26,623 nucleotides of DNA from Urinicoccus sp. Lineage in GTDB: Bacteria > Bacillota > Clostridia > Tissierellales > Peptoniphilaceae. The stretch covers positions 1 through 26,623 of the forward strand of contig JASBZN010000002.1 of assembly GCA_029983435.1 (NCBI GenBank), given 5' to 3'. Each line of letters opens with the position of its first letter. The stretch's first letter is position 1. This document shows positions 1 through 6,496 of this stretch, piece after piece. The notes under the pieces were generated by a model. It saw only the letters and a list, made by a program, of their open reading frames with translations, did not search any database and was not told the origin of the DNA. The translations under genes and the position numbers were made by a program.

Positions 1-319
1 ACCAGGAAAGGAACCAGCAACTAAAGATGCAACAATAGCTGCAAAAGCAGAAGAAACATCAGCAGAGCCAACAATCACAGAACCAAAAGCAGGAGATACA
101 AGTGTAAGCGGTACAGGAGTACCAGGAGCAACAGTTGTATTAAAAGATAAAGACGGTAACAAGATTGGTGAAGCAACAGTTGGTGAAGATGGTAAGTGGA
201 CAGTTGACAATATTCCAGCAGACAAATTAGTTGAAGGCGAAAAAGTAACAGCTGAACAAACAGAACCAGGAAAGGAACCAGCAACTAAAGATGCAACAAT
301 AGCTGCAAAAGCAGAAGAA
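1..319 (+). repeat. Tandem 264-bp (88-residue) Ig-like repeat, incomplete at window edge
   Basis: Positions 1-55 and 265-319 are identical base for base, giving a period of exactly 264 bp in the reading frame of the surface protein. Near-perfect identity at DNA level suggests recent duplication or gene conversion. More copies may lie upstream of the window. Confidence 0.85.
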
Positions 320-1381
320 GAAACAGATACCACAGCACCAAAACTAGATGCGAAAGATGATGGTAGCGTAACAGTAACACCACCAACAGATGACGATACA
401 AAAGAAATTTCTGTAACCTACACACCAGAAGGATCAACAGATCCAGTAACAGTTACAGTAACCAAAGGTGAAGATGGCAAGTGGAAACTACCAGAAGGTG
501 TACCAGAAGGAATTACTGTAGATGAAAATACAGGCGTAGTAACAATTCCAGCAAACAAGATAGCAGATGGAACTGACGTAACAGCCAAAGACAAAGCTGG
601 TAACGAATCAGATCCAAAAACAGTTAAAGCTGGAAACAATCCAACAAAACCAGATGATAAACCATCTGCACCAGCAATTACTTGGGGTGGTTATTGGTTC
701 TTAGGTTACAATGAAAACAAAGACACAGAACCAGTAGAAGAGTTAGAACGAGGCAGTCACTTTAGGTATATTTACGGTTATGTCGACAAGACGGTTCGTC
801 CTGAAGGGATGATTACTCGGTCTGAAGCAGCAGCCATGATTGCACGTCTTGCTGGCTTAGATATGTCGGATAAGTCGAAACCAGCCTTTAAGGATACACC
901 ATCTGCTTGGTACAACACAGCCATTAATGCAATGGTGAAAAAAGACTTGATGTTTGCCGATAAGGATGGAAACTTTAGACCAAATGAACCCATTACGCGG
1001 GGAGAATTTGCAAGGGCTCTTTACTATATCGACCACAAGTCCGATAAGATTGCACCTTTTGCGGATGTAAAAGGCCACGTCTATGAAGATGCTATTAACC
1101 AAGCGTATGGAAATGGACGTATTGCAGGATATCCAGACGGAACATTCAAGCCAGAAGCCAAGATTCAACGGGCAGAAGCAGCTCGAATCTTAAATCGCTT
1201 TGCAGGTCGTTATGTTCAAGAAAAAGGCATTGCAGATTACAAGGCAAGATTGATTCACTTTACAGATTTACCAACAAGCCATTGGGCTTACTACGAAATT
1301 GTAGAAGCAGCTAATAGTCACAGATATCATCGTATGAACAAATACAACATTGAAGAAATGTGGACAGGTTTATTGGATTAA
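2..1381 (+). CDS. SLH-domain surface protein with Ig-like repeats, C-terminal part (5' end outside window)
   Basis: The frame is open from the window edge to TAA at 1379-1381, giving 459 visible residues of a larger protein. The first part is acidic, Thr/Pro/Lys-rich repeat sequence resembling bacterial Ig-like modules (GVPGATVVLKDKDG, then GEDGKWTVDNI). A different Ig-like module follows at about nt 340-640 (DGTDVTAKDKAGNES). From about nt 755 there are SLH modules, recognisable by GYVDKTVRPEG-MITRSEA, FADKDGNFRPNEPITRGEF and GYPDGTFKPEAKIQRAEA, plus a last partial copy (HFTDLPTSHWAYYEI). SLH modules bind secondary cell-wall polymer, so the protein is probably displayed outside the cell with the repeats as a stalk. 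There is no LPXTG signal. Ligand or adhesive function cannot be told from this fragment. The ATG at 809 is internal to the reading frame and is not the start. A strong terminator follows. Confidence 0.9.
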   Translation, partial: PGKEPATKDATIAAKAEETSAEPTITEPKAGDTSVSGTGVPGATVVLKDKDGNKIGEATVGEDGKWTVDNIPADKLVEGEKVTAEQTEPGKEPATKDATIAAKAEEETDTTAPKLDAKDDGSVTVTPPTDDDTKEISVTYTPEGSTDPVTVTVTKGEDGKWKLPEGVPEGITVDENTGVVTIPANKIADGTDVTAKDKAGNESDPKTVKAGNNPTKPDDKPSAPAITWGGYWFLGYNENKDTEPVEELERGSHFRYIYGYVDKTVRPEGMITRSEAAAMIARLAGLDMSDKSKPAFKDTPSAWYNTAINAMVKKDLMFADKDGNFRPNEPITRGEFARALYYIDHKSDKIAPFADVKGHVYEDAINQAYGNGRIAGYPDGTFKPEAKIQRAEAARILNRFAGRYVQEKGIADYKARLIHFTDLPTSHWAYYEIVEAANSHRYHRMNKYNIEEMWTGLLD

Positions 1382-1398
1382 AAGTGAAGAGAGTATAG

Positions 1399-1427
1399 AA
1401 AAAAGAGTCCTTCGGGACTCTTTTTTT
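1399..1427 (+). terminator. Rho-independent terminator of the SLH surface protein gene
   Basis: Stem GAGTCC (1405-1410), loop TTCG, GGACTC (1415-1420), flanked by six A residues and followed by seven T residues that can extend the stem. It lies 18 nt after the stop codon. Confidence 0.93.
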
Positions 1428-1442
1428 GTGGGTTGGATTGCA

Positions 1443-1620
1443 GTTTGTCGGGGCGGTCCTGTGCCGCCCAATAAACAGAAAAATAAAAGGCTGGTTTGTA
1501 GAAAAGGGCTGGACAGGCCAGCCCCTACAGTCAGGGTATTGGGTTTATAAAAGGGATCAGATGAACCAGCCCCAACAAAGGAAAGGTTGGTTTATAGGAA
1601 GGGTCGGACAAGCTCTATAG
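1443..1620. repeat. Left cluster of CCTGT-loop hairpin repeats
   Basis: This fills most of the gene-free stretch 1428-1692. Hairpin R1 (1451-1469) is GGGCGGT-CCTGT-GCCGCCC. Hairpin R2 (1506-1524) is GGGCTGG-ACAGG-CCAGCCC, the same design in the opposite orientation (loop CCTGT on the minus strand). Two degenerate relatives follow at about 1553-1573 and 1601-1616. Each of R2 and its relatives is preceded by GGTTTRTA (1493, 1542, 1589), so the unit recurs every 47-49 bp. R1 with its flanks closely matches 2284-2332 on the other side of the toxin-antitoxin genes. Short open frames across this block are repeat-derived and are not annotated. The class resembles dispersed palindromic (REP-like) intergenic repeats; no transposase is present here. 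Confidence 0.8.
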
Positions 1621-1692
1621 ATAAGGAGTATTTTACAACCAATAGAATATACAAAAAAATAAATGTGTTACAATGTATTCAGAGGTGAGGAG

Positions 1693-1917
1693 ATGAAAAC
1701 TGTATCTGTACGTTTAAATAAAGAAGAAGAAAGAGCTTTTTCTGCTTATGCAGATATTATGGGCCAACCCTTATCGACTTTGTTTAAGAAATTGATGGAA
1801 GAGCGTCTTGAAGATGAGTTTGATTTAAAGATTGCAGAAGATTTTGTTCATAGGGAAGCCAAGGGAGAAGTGGAAACAAGACCTATCGAAGAGTTATTTA
1901 AAGAGCTTAATTTATGA
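1693..1917 (+). CDS. RelB-like antitoxin of a type II toxin-antitoxin pair
   Basis: A 74-residue protein beginning MKTVSVRLNKEEERAFSAYA, typical of ribbon-helix-helix DNA-binding antitoxins (RelB/DUF6290-like). The N-terminal strand-helix-helix would bind its own promoter as a dimer. The acidic C-terminal half (about 45-74) would wrap the toxin. I chose ATG 1693 because GAGGTGAGG stands directly upstream at 1682-1690. The ATG at 1663 overlaps a possible -10 box (TACAAT 1669-1674) and has no Shine-Dalgarno. The stop overlaps the toxin start as ATGA (1914-1917), the usual coupling in such modules. Autorepression by the antitoxin-toxin complex is expected from the family but was not seen directly. 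Confidence 0.82.
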   Translation: MKTVSVRLNKEEERAFSAYADIMGQPLSTLFKKLMEERLEDEFDLKIAEDFVHREAKGEVETRPIEELFKELNL

Positions 1918-2180
1918 CTTACCAACTAAGGACAGACAAGAAGTTTGATAGGGCCTTTAAAAAGCTCGATCCTTCGGTTCAGCGAATGCTTAGGGATTGG
2001 ATAGAGAAGAATTTAATGGATTGTGAAGATCCAAGAAATTATGGGAAGGCTTTGGTTGGTAATTTCAAGAATATTTGGAGATATCGGATTGGAAATTACC
2101 GACTTTTATGTAAAATCGATGATGGCGAACTTGTTATTTTTGCATTGAATGTAGGGCATGGCAAAGAAATATATAAGTAA
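1914..2180 (+). CDS. RelE/ParE-superfamily toxin
   Basis: An 88-residue basic protein. The segment NIWRYRIGNYRLLCKI (about 52-67) followed by LVIFALNVGHGKEIYK is the conserved beta-sheet core of RelE-type toxins. RelE members cleave mRNA in the ribosomal A site, while ParE members poison gyrase. The Arg-rich core and C-terminal basic/aromatic residues fit RelE better, but the catalytic set cannot be proven by eye. Translation is coupled to the antitoxin through ATGA. The frame is intact and full length, so the module may be functional. Hairpin repeats begin 19 nt after the stop. No own terminator is visible before the hairpin at 2330-2360. Confidence 0.85.
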   Translation: MTYQLRTDKKFDRAFKKLDPSVQRMLRDWIEKNLMDCEDPRNYGKALVGNFKNIWRYRIGNYRLLCKIDDGELVIFALNVGHGKEIYK

Positions 2181-2195
2181 GGAAAAGTTTCTTGA

Positions 2196-2333
2196 GAAGG
2201 GCTGGACAGGCCAGCCCCTACAGAGGAGAGATCGGTTTGCAGAAAGGACCAGACGATCCAGTCCCGAAAGAGGGGTTATGAATTTTGTAGGGGCGACCCT
2301 GTGTCGCCCGCTAAACATAAAAATAAAAAGGCT
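2196..2333. repeat. Right cluster of CCTGT-loop hairpin repeats
   Basis: R3 (2199-2217) is GGGCTGG-ACAGG-CCAGCCC, identical to R2 including the flank CCTACAG. A degenerate relative lies at about 2246-2264. R4 (2291-2309) is GGGCGAC-CCTGT-GTCGCCC and shares both flanks with R1 (TTTGT-GGGGCG before, TAAACA-AAAATAAAA-GGCT after). The cluster sits between the toxin stop codon and the tRNA terminator. Confidence 0.8.
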
Positions 2334-2364
2334 AGATTGCGATAAATTTGCAATCTAGCCTTTT
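2327..2364. terminator. Bidirectional terminator between toxin-antitoxin/repeat block and tRNA-Val
   Basis: Perfect 11-bp stem GGCTAGATTGC (2330-2340) and GCAATCTAGCC (2350-2360) with a 9-nt loop. A residues on the left and TTTT on the right extend it. Read on the minus strand it is followed by TTTTTATTTTTAT, so it can end the tRNA transcript. On the plus strand it can end the toxin-antitoxin transcript. Confidence 0.88.
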
Positions 2365-2370
2365 ATAAAT

Positions 2371-2446
2371 TGGTGGACAGTACTGGACTTGAACCAGCGA
2401 CCCCTACGATGTCAACGTAGTGCTCTACCAGCTGAGCTAACTCTCC
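2371..2446 (-). tRNA. tRNA-Val (anticodon GAC)
   Basis: The minus strand folds as a cloverleaf. Acceptor strands are GGAGAGT and ACTGTCC. The D stem is GCTC/GAGC with loop AGCTGGTA. The anticodon stem is CTACG/CGTAG with loop TTGACAT, so the anticodon is GAC (plus-strand 2411-2413) and reads GUC/GUU Val codons. The T stem is GCTGG/CCAGT with loop TTCAAGT. The 3' CCA is genome-encoded (2371-2373). One oddity is that acceptor positions 4 and 69 are G opposite G, a mismatch in an otherwise complete stem. A promoter lies upstream at 2463-2491 and a terminator downstream, so it is a single-gene transcript. Confidence 0.95.
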
Positions 2447-2462
2447 GTATTTACTTTCTTCT

Positions 2463-2491
2463 ATTTTACTAGAGCTTTACAAAAATAGCAA
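2463..2491 (-). promoter_or_regulatory. Promoter of tRNA-Val
   Basis: On the minus strand: -35 TTGCTA (2486-2491), 17-nt spacer, -10 TAAAAT (2463-2468). Predicted start is about 10 nt before the mature tRNA 5' end. Confidence 0.7.
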
Positions 2492-2503
2492 GTCTTCCTT
2501 TCC

Positions 2504-2532
2504 TTTTCATTTGCTTGGGGCCATAGTATAAT
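2504..2532 (+). promoter_or_regulatory. Promoter of the small membrane protein gene
   Basis: -35 TTTTCA (2504-2509), 17-nt spacer, perfect -10 TATAAT (2527-2532), 19 nt before the ATG. Confidence 0.65.
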
Positions 2533-2551
2533 AGAAGCAAGGAGGGAGAAG

Positions 2552-2791
2552 ATGATAGACAAATTAGAGGCTCTTGGCCAGGGGATTCAATTTATCTTGC
2601 TATTGGGTCTTGTGTTTCGCTCATTAACAAAAGGACAATTGGATCAGACTTTTTTTATTTTACTGGGTGTCTATTTTATTCTTTCAGGGATGATGCGCTT
2701 AAGAGCTTTTTTTCAAGAGAAAAATCAAATGGACTTATTTCTAGGCCTGAGTCAGGGCTTGGCAGGAATTTTATTCTTTTTTATCCAATAA
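2552..2791 (+). CDS. Small membrane protein of unknown function
   Basis: 79 residues. ATG at 2552 follows AAGGAGGGAG with good spacing and a TATAAT promoter. Three hydrophobic segments can be seen: about 12-24 (IQFILLLGLVF), 33-47 (TFFILLGVYFILSGM) and 62-78 (LFLGLSQGLAGILFFF), separated by short charged loops (RSLTKGQ, RLRAFFQEKNQ). I recognise no family. It is a monocistronic unit closed by a strong bidirectional terminator whose left arm starts at its own stop codon, so it is probably a real gene despite its size. Confidence 0.75.
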   Translation: MIDKLEALGQGIQFILLLGLVFRSLTKGQLDQTFFILLGVYFILSGMMRLRAFFQEKNQMDLFLGLSQGLAGILFFFIQ

Positions 2792-2818
2792 AAAAACGCC
2801 TAGTTTTAGGCGTTTTTT
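2791..2818. terminator. Bidirectional terminator between convergent genes
   Basis: Perfect 12-bp stem AAAAAACGCCTA (2791-2802) and TAGGCGTTTTTT (2807-2818), loop GTTT. It serves the small membrane protein (+) and the stalk protein (-). Confidence 0.93.
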
Positions 2819-2821
2819 CCA

Positions 2822-3238
2822 TTATTTGTTGATTAAAACTTTGTTCCCATTGGGGTTCCATTGGACGGAATAGCCCAATTGTTCGGAAATAAACCGAATT
2901 GGGACGAAGGCTCGGTTTCCCCGGATTTGAACAGGGGCATCCAAGCTAACGGTTTTATTTCCTACAAAGGCTTTATTGCTCCCAACAAATAATTTAAGGG
3001 TAGGAAAATTTTTCCTTTGGATGATGATAGCTTGTTGTTCTTCAATCCAATCCACATTAAAGCCCAACTCTTCTGTGATGTAGCGCAGAGGCACATAGGT
3101 TCTGCCGCTTTCGACGTAAGATTTTGGCATGGCCGGGACATGTTGGCCATTAATGAAAATAGCTGCGTGATCACTGGCAAATACTGCATTGGACCATAAG
3201 GAGAGAATGAGAAGAACAAAAACGAATCGTTTTTTCAA
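2822..3238 (-). CDS. Secreted stalk-domain protein (copper amine oxidase N-terminal-like)
   Basis: 138 residues. A signal peptide (MKKRFVFVLLILSLWSNAVFA, cut near residue 21) is followed by one complete two-part stalk domain. The marks are IFINGQHV, TYVPLRYITEELGFNVDW and, in the second half, RAFVPIRFISEQLGYSVQW-NPNGNKVLI. This is the PF07833-type fold often found in secreted and cell-wall proteins of Bacillota. It has no copper or oxidase chemistry of its own. The start is TTG (3236-3238 read on minus), chosen because GAGGTGA lies 6-7 nt upstream and the signal peptide begins there. No other domain is present, so it may act as a small cell-wall-associated binding module. Two further stalk proteins lie at 6497-8690. 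Confidence 0.85.
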   Translation of the reverse strand: MKKRFVFVLLILSLWSNAVFASDHAAIFINGQHVPAMPKSYVESGRTYVPLRYITEELGFNVDWIEEQQAIIIQRKNFPTLKLFVGSNKAFVGNKTVSLDAPVQIRGNRAFVPIRFISEQLGYSVQWNPNGNKVLINK

Positions 3239-3266
3239 TGGTGTTCACCTCATTTTCTATAGTTTT

Positions 3267-3272
3267 ATTATA
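3267..3272 (-). promoter_or_regulatory. Probable -10 box of the small stalk protein gene
   Basis: TATAAT on the minus strand, 28 nt before the TTG start. No good -35 box is seen at 17 nt, so the promoter is only half supported. Confidence 0.4.
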
Positions 3273-3361
3273 CATGATTCTGGACGGGGGAAAAGGGTAA
3301 ACACCATAGTAACATTAAATTGTAATATACTTGTAATAGAAGATGTCAAAAGGAGGGTATT

Positions 3362-4297
3362 TTGAAAAAGATTGTTTTTGCCGGAGGATGTTTTTGGGGC
3401 GTCCAAGGGTATTTTAAACAAATCCATGGCGTTTTAAAAACGCTGGTGGGTTATGCCAATGGAAGGGGTCAGGATCCCAACTATGAAGAAGTTTGTCAGG
3501 GGAGTACTGGCTTTGCAGAGGCTGTTGCTATCAGTTATGACGAGGGAGAAATTTCTCTAGAGGACTTGGTTCGCCATCTCTTTCGGGTGATTGATCCAAC
3601 GAGTTTAAACCGTCAGGGCAATGACCGAGGGGTTCAGTATCGGTCGGGAATTTACTATACTTCAAAGGAGGATAAAGACTTGATTTTACCAGTGGTAGAG
3701 GAGCTGGCAAAAAAATATTCCAAGCCCTTGGCCTTGGAAGTGAAGCCTTTGGAAAATTTTTACCCAGCAGAAGACGACCACCAAGATTATTTGGATAAGC
3801 ATCCTGGTGGCTACTGCCATGTGGACTTATCCTTGGCCCAAAAGCCCTTGGAGGATGCGGAAGAAATAAAGAAAAGAATCGGTCCCATGGCCTATAAGGT
3901 CTTGCGGGAAAATGGGACGGAACCGCCTTTTTCTCATCCCTATTATAAAAAGCAAGGGCCGGGAATTTTTGTAGACAAGCTGTCAGGAAAGGTCTTATTT
4001 TTATCTAAGGACCAATACGAAGCGGGATGTGGCTGGCCATCTTTTACCAAGCCTGCAAGTCCGGAAGCGGTGAATTATCAAAGGGACACTTCCCATGGCA
4101 TGGTTCGCAAAGAGGTTCGGTCTTCCTCTTCTAAGGGGCATTTGGGTCATGTCTTTACCGATGGGCCCCAAGAGGCTGGAGGTTTACGCTATTGTATTAA
4201 CGGTGCTGCCTTAGATTTTATCCCCTTTGATGAGATGGAGGAAAAAGGCTATGGAGCATATATGGATAAAGTAAAGGAGCTGGGAAAAGATTCGTGA
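3362..4297 (+). CDS. msrAB: Bifunctional peptide methionine sulfoxide reductase MsrA-MsrB
   Basis: 311 residues; reduces both S- and R-methionine sulfoxide in proteins back to methionine. The MsrA domain covers about 3-155: GGCFWG (8-13) has the catalytic Cys10, and HQDYLDKHPGGYCH (140-153) carries a likely resolving Cys152. The MsrB domain covers about 170-300: GCGWPSF with Cys223 (probable resolving residue), then SKGHLGHVFTDGP and RYCINGAALDF with catalytic Cys278. The two CxxC zinc pairs seen in many MsrB proteins are absent, as in the non-zinc subgroup. No signal peptide, so cytosolic. The start is TTG 3362, set by AAAAGGAGGG at 3349-3357. The stop overlaps the next gene's GTG (GTGA 4294-4297), so translation is coupled to the TtcA-like gene. 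TTGTAATA occurs twice upstream, 11 bp apart (3320 and 3331), possibly regulatory. Confidence 0.96.
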   Translation: MKKIVFAGGCFWGVQGYFKQIHGVLKTLVGYANGRGQDPNYEEVCQGSTGFAEAVAISYDEGEISLEDLVRHLFRVIDPTSLNRQGNDRGVQYRSGIYYTSKEDKDLILPVVEELAKKYSKPLALEVKPLENFYPAEDDHQDYLDKHPGGYCHVDLSLAQKPLEDAEEIKKRIGPMAYKVLRENGTEPPFSHPYYKKQGPGIFVDKLSGKVLFLSKDQYEAGCGWPSFTKPASPEAVNYQRDTSHGMVRKEVRSSSSKGHLGHVFTDGPQEAGGLRYCINGAALDFIPFDEMEEKGYGAYMDKVKELGKDS

Positions 4298-5112
4298 AAA
4301 AACCAATAAGAGAAATCGAACGAAGTCTCATTAAAACTTATCGAAAGGGGATATGGGTCCGGTTTATTCGGGCGGTCCAACAGTATGAGCTGGTGGAAGA
4401 GGGAGACAAAATTGCTGTGGCTATTTCTGGTGGCAAGGATTCTTTAACTCTTGCCAAGCTTTTTCAAGAGCTTCAGCGCCATGGCAAGCAAAACTTTGAT
4501 TTGGAATTTATCTGCATGGATCCAGGTTATAAAAAAGAGATTCGCCAGAGCGTAGAAGAGACTTGTGAAGGGTTGGGGATTCCTGTAAAGGTCCACGATA
4601 GCGACGTCTTTGAAGTCGCAGATAAAATGAGCAAGGGCGGAGCTCCCTGTTATATGTGCGCCAGGATGCGCCGGGGGAACCTCTACAACCGGGCCCAAGA
4701 GCTGGGATGCAATAAATTGGCCCTAGGTCACCACTTTAACGATGTGATTGAGACCATTTTAATGAATGTCCTCTACAGCGGAAATTTTAAGACCATGATG
4801 CCGAAATTACATGCTAAAAATTTCCCGGGTTTGGAGCTCATCCGCCCCATGTATTTAATCGAAGAGGAAGATATTATTCGCTTTATGAATTCTACGGGCT
4901 ATCAAGCCATTGATTGTGCTTGTACGGTAACGGAGAAGAAGGATTCCAGTACCCGTTTTAAGATGAAGCAGTTAATTGCTGATATGAAAAAGGACAATCC
5001 CAATGTAGATATTTCCATTTTTCGATCGGCGGAAAACGTCAATGCCGACGCCATTATTGGCTGGATGAAAAATGGCGAGAAGAAAAGCTTTTTAGATTAC
5101 TATGATTCCTAA
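4294..5112 (+). CDS. TtcA-like PP-loop ATPase, tRNA 2-thiolation
   Basis: 272 residues of the TtcA/TilS PP-loop superfamily. The ATP-binding loop SGGKDS is at 45-50. PCYMCARMRRG contains Cys119-x-x-Cys122. GHHFND (145-150) and a later DCAC (Cys208/Cys210) complete the pattern. TtcA holds a [4Fe-4S] cluster on two Cys of a CxxC plus a third downstream Cys and makes 2-thiocytidine at tRNA position 32. The same three-Cys pattern is visible here, but substrate assignment within the superfamily is inference. The GTG start at 4294 overlaps the msrAB stop. Sharing a transcript with methionine sulfoxide reductase and sitting next to FprA suggests the cluster serves redox stress, to which an Fe-S tRNA thiolase would be sensitive. 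Confidence 0.85.
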   Translation: MKKPIREIERSLIKTYRKGIWVRFIRAVQQYELVEEGDKIAVAISGGKDSLTLAKLFQELQRHGKQNFDLEFICMDPGYKKEIRQSVEETCEGLGIPVKVHDSDVFEVADKMSKGGAPCYMCARMRRGNLYNRAQELGCNKLALGHHFNDVIETILMNVLYSGNFKTMMPKLHAKNFPGLELIRPMYLIEEEDIIRFMNSTGYQAIDCACTVTEKKDSSTRFKMKQLIADMKKDNPNVDISIFRSAENVNADAIIGWMKNGEKKSFLDYYDS

Positions 5113-5129
5113 AAAATAGGGAGACTAGC

Positions 5130-5158
5130 TTGAAGAAAAGGTTAGCATGGGGTAAAAT
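5130..5158 (+). promoter_or_regulatory. Promoter of fprA
   Basis: -35 TTGAAG (5130-5135), 17-nt spacer, -10 TAAAAT (5153-5158), in the 99-bp gap after the TtcA-like gene. It gives FprA an independent start. Confidence 0.6.
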
Positions 5159-5211
5159 GAACTTGAGTAAGTAAAAAAATTTGGAGCCTATTTTAGGGAA
5201 AGGAAGAGAAA

Positions 5212-6432
5212 ATGAAGAATCCATTAACTGTAAAAATTAATGATCACCTAACTTATATTGGGGTCAATGATCGCTATACCCATCTTTTTGAAGGAATGTG
5301 GCCGTTACCAGACGGTGTTAGCTACAACTCTTACCTCTTAGACGGGGGAGATGAAGTTTGCCTACTAGACTGTGTAAAGATTCCATCCATCGATGAATTT
5401 TTATCCAATATCCGAGCAGTCTTGGGAGATCGGGACTTGGACTATGTTGTGGTTAACCACATGGAACCAGACCATACGTCTTCCCTACCTGTTTTGGTAG
5501 AGCGGTTCCCCAATATTAAGATTATTGGAAATAAAAAGACAAAAGAGTTTTTAAATAACTACTATGACTTAACAGAAAATATTATTGTAGTAAAGGACGG
5601 AGAAGAAGTAAAAATTGGAAACACTTCTTTGACTTTCTATACAACTCCGATGGTTCATTGGCCAGAGTCTATGGTGGCCTATGAAAAATCAGAAGGAATT
5701 CTTTTTTCCCAAGATGCTTTTGGAGGCTACGGAACTTTAGACGGTCCAATTTTTGATGATGAAATCAACTTTGACTTTTATAAAGATGAAATCATTCGTT
5801 ACTATACCAACATTGTTGGGAAGTATTCTGTCCAAGTGGTGAGGGCTCTAGACAAGTTAAAAGACTTGGATATTAAAATGATTTGTCCTGACCACGGAAT
5901 GGTTTGGCGAAAGAACCCCAGCGTCATTGTGGACCTCTATGCCAAATTATCGAAACAAGAAACAGAAAATGGCGTCTTGCTTGTTTATGGATCCATGTAT
6001 GGCCATACAGAAAAAATGGCAGAGATGATTGCTCGGAGTATGGCTGATGAAGGAATTTCCAATATCCGTATCCGGAATATTTCAGAATACCCCTTAAGTA
6101 ATCTCATAGCAGAAGCTTGGAGATATCGAGGAATTATTTTAGGATGCCCAACCTACAATGTAGGGCTTTTCCCACCCATGCACCACTTAGTTTGGGATCT
6201 CGGTAAGCAAAAAATGAAAAACCACACCTTTGGTTATTTCTCCTCCTACTCTTGGGGAGGTGGGGCTGAAAAAGAATTTGCGGCCTTTGCAGAAAAGAGC
6301 AAATGGGAAATTTTAGAAACAAAACCCAATGTCAAGGGTGCGTTAAAAGAAGAAGATATTGAAGATTGCATTCAATTGGGTAAGGAAATGGCAGCAGCCC
6401 TAAAAGAACACTACCCAGAAGAATACAAATAA
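5212..6432 (+). CDS. fprA: Flavodiiron protein FprA (O2/NO reductase)
   Basis: 406 residues, the normal length for class A flavodiiron proteins. The N-terminal metallo-beta-lactamase-like domain has the complete diiron ligand set: H83-x-E85-x-D87-H88 (HMEPDHTS), H149 (MVHWPE), D168 (SQDAFGGYG) and H228 (PDHGMVW). The C-terminal flavodoxin domain starts near 255 with the FMN phosphate loop SMYGHTEKMA (261-270) and has CPTYNVGLFPPM and SYSWGGGAEKE. Such proteins reduce O2 to water or NO to N2O in anaerobes, fed by rubredoxin or a similar carrier; no rubredoxin gene is seen nearby. Cytosolic. Start ATG follows AAAGGAAG. It has its own promoter and lies downstream of msrAB and the tRNA thiolase, making an oxygen-defence block. 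Confidence 0.96.
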   Translation: MKNPLTVKINDHLTYIGVNDRYTHLFEGMWPLPDGVSYNSYLLDGGDEVCLLDCVKIPSIDEFLSNIRAVLGDRDLDYVVVNHMEPDHTSSLPVLVERFPNIKIIGNKKTKEFLNNYYDLTENIIVVKDGEEVKIGNTSLTFYTTPMVHWPESMVAYEKSEGILFSQDAFGGYGTLDGPIFDDEINFDFYKDEIIRYYTNIVGKYSVQVVRALDKLKDLDIKMICPDHGMVWRKNPSVIVDLYAKLSKQETENGVLLVYGSMYGHTEKMAEMIARSMADEGISNIRIRNISEYPLSNLIAEAWRYRGIILGCPTYNVGLFPPMHHLVWDLGKQKMKNHTFGYFSSYSWGGGAEKEFAAFAEKSKWEILETKPNVKGALKEEDIEDCIQLGKEMAAALKEHYPEEYK

Positions 6433-6446
6433 ATAGACCAAATTTT

Positions 6447-6474
6447 AGGAAAGAGGACCTTGTTTCTCTTTCCT
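6447..6474 (+). terminator. Possible terminator or processing hairpin after fprA
   Basis: 9-bp stem AGGAAAGAG (6447-6455) and CTCTTTCCT (6466-6474) with a 10-nt loop, but the following sequence (TAAATTAAAT) lacks a T run. It could be a weak terminator or an mRNA stability element. Confidence 0.35.
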
Positions 6475-6496
6475 TAAATTAAATAAGGAGATTGTT

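Noticed and set aside
857..1168. Minus-strand open frames inside the SLH gene and similar antisense frames in other genes
   Set aside because: They lack ribosome sites and recognisable protein features, and lie within well-supported genes on the other strand.
1350..1620. Open frames of 64-66 codons overlapping the end of the surface protein and the hairpin repeats
   Set aside because: They consist largely of translated hairpin repeats, have no ribosome site and cross a strong terminator.
1443..2333. CRISPR array
   Set aside because: Repeats occur in both orientations, stems vary in sequence, there are no uniform spacers and no cas genes are near.
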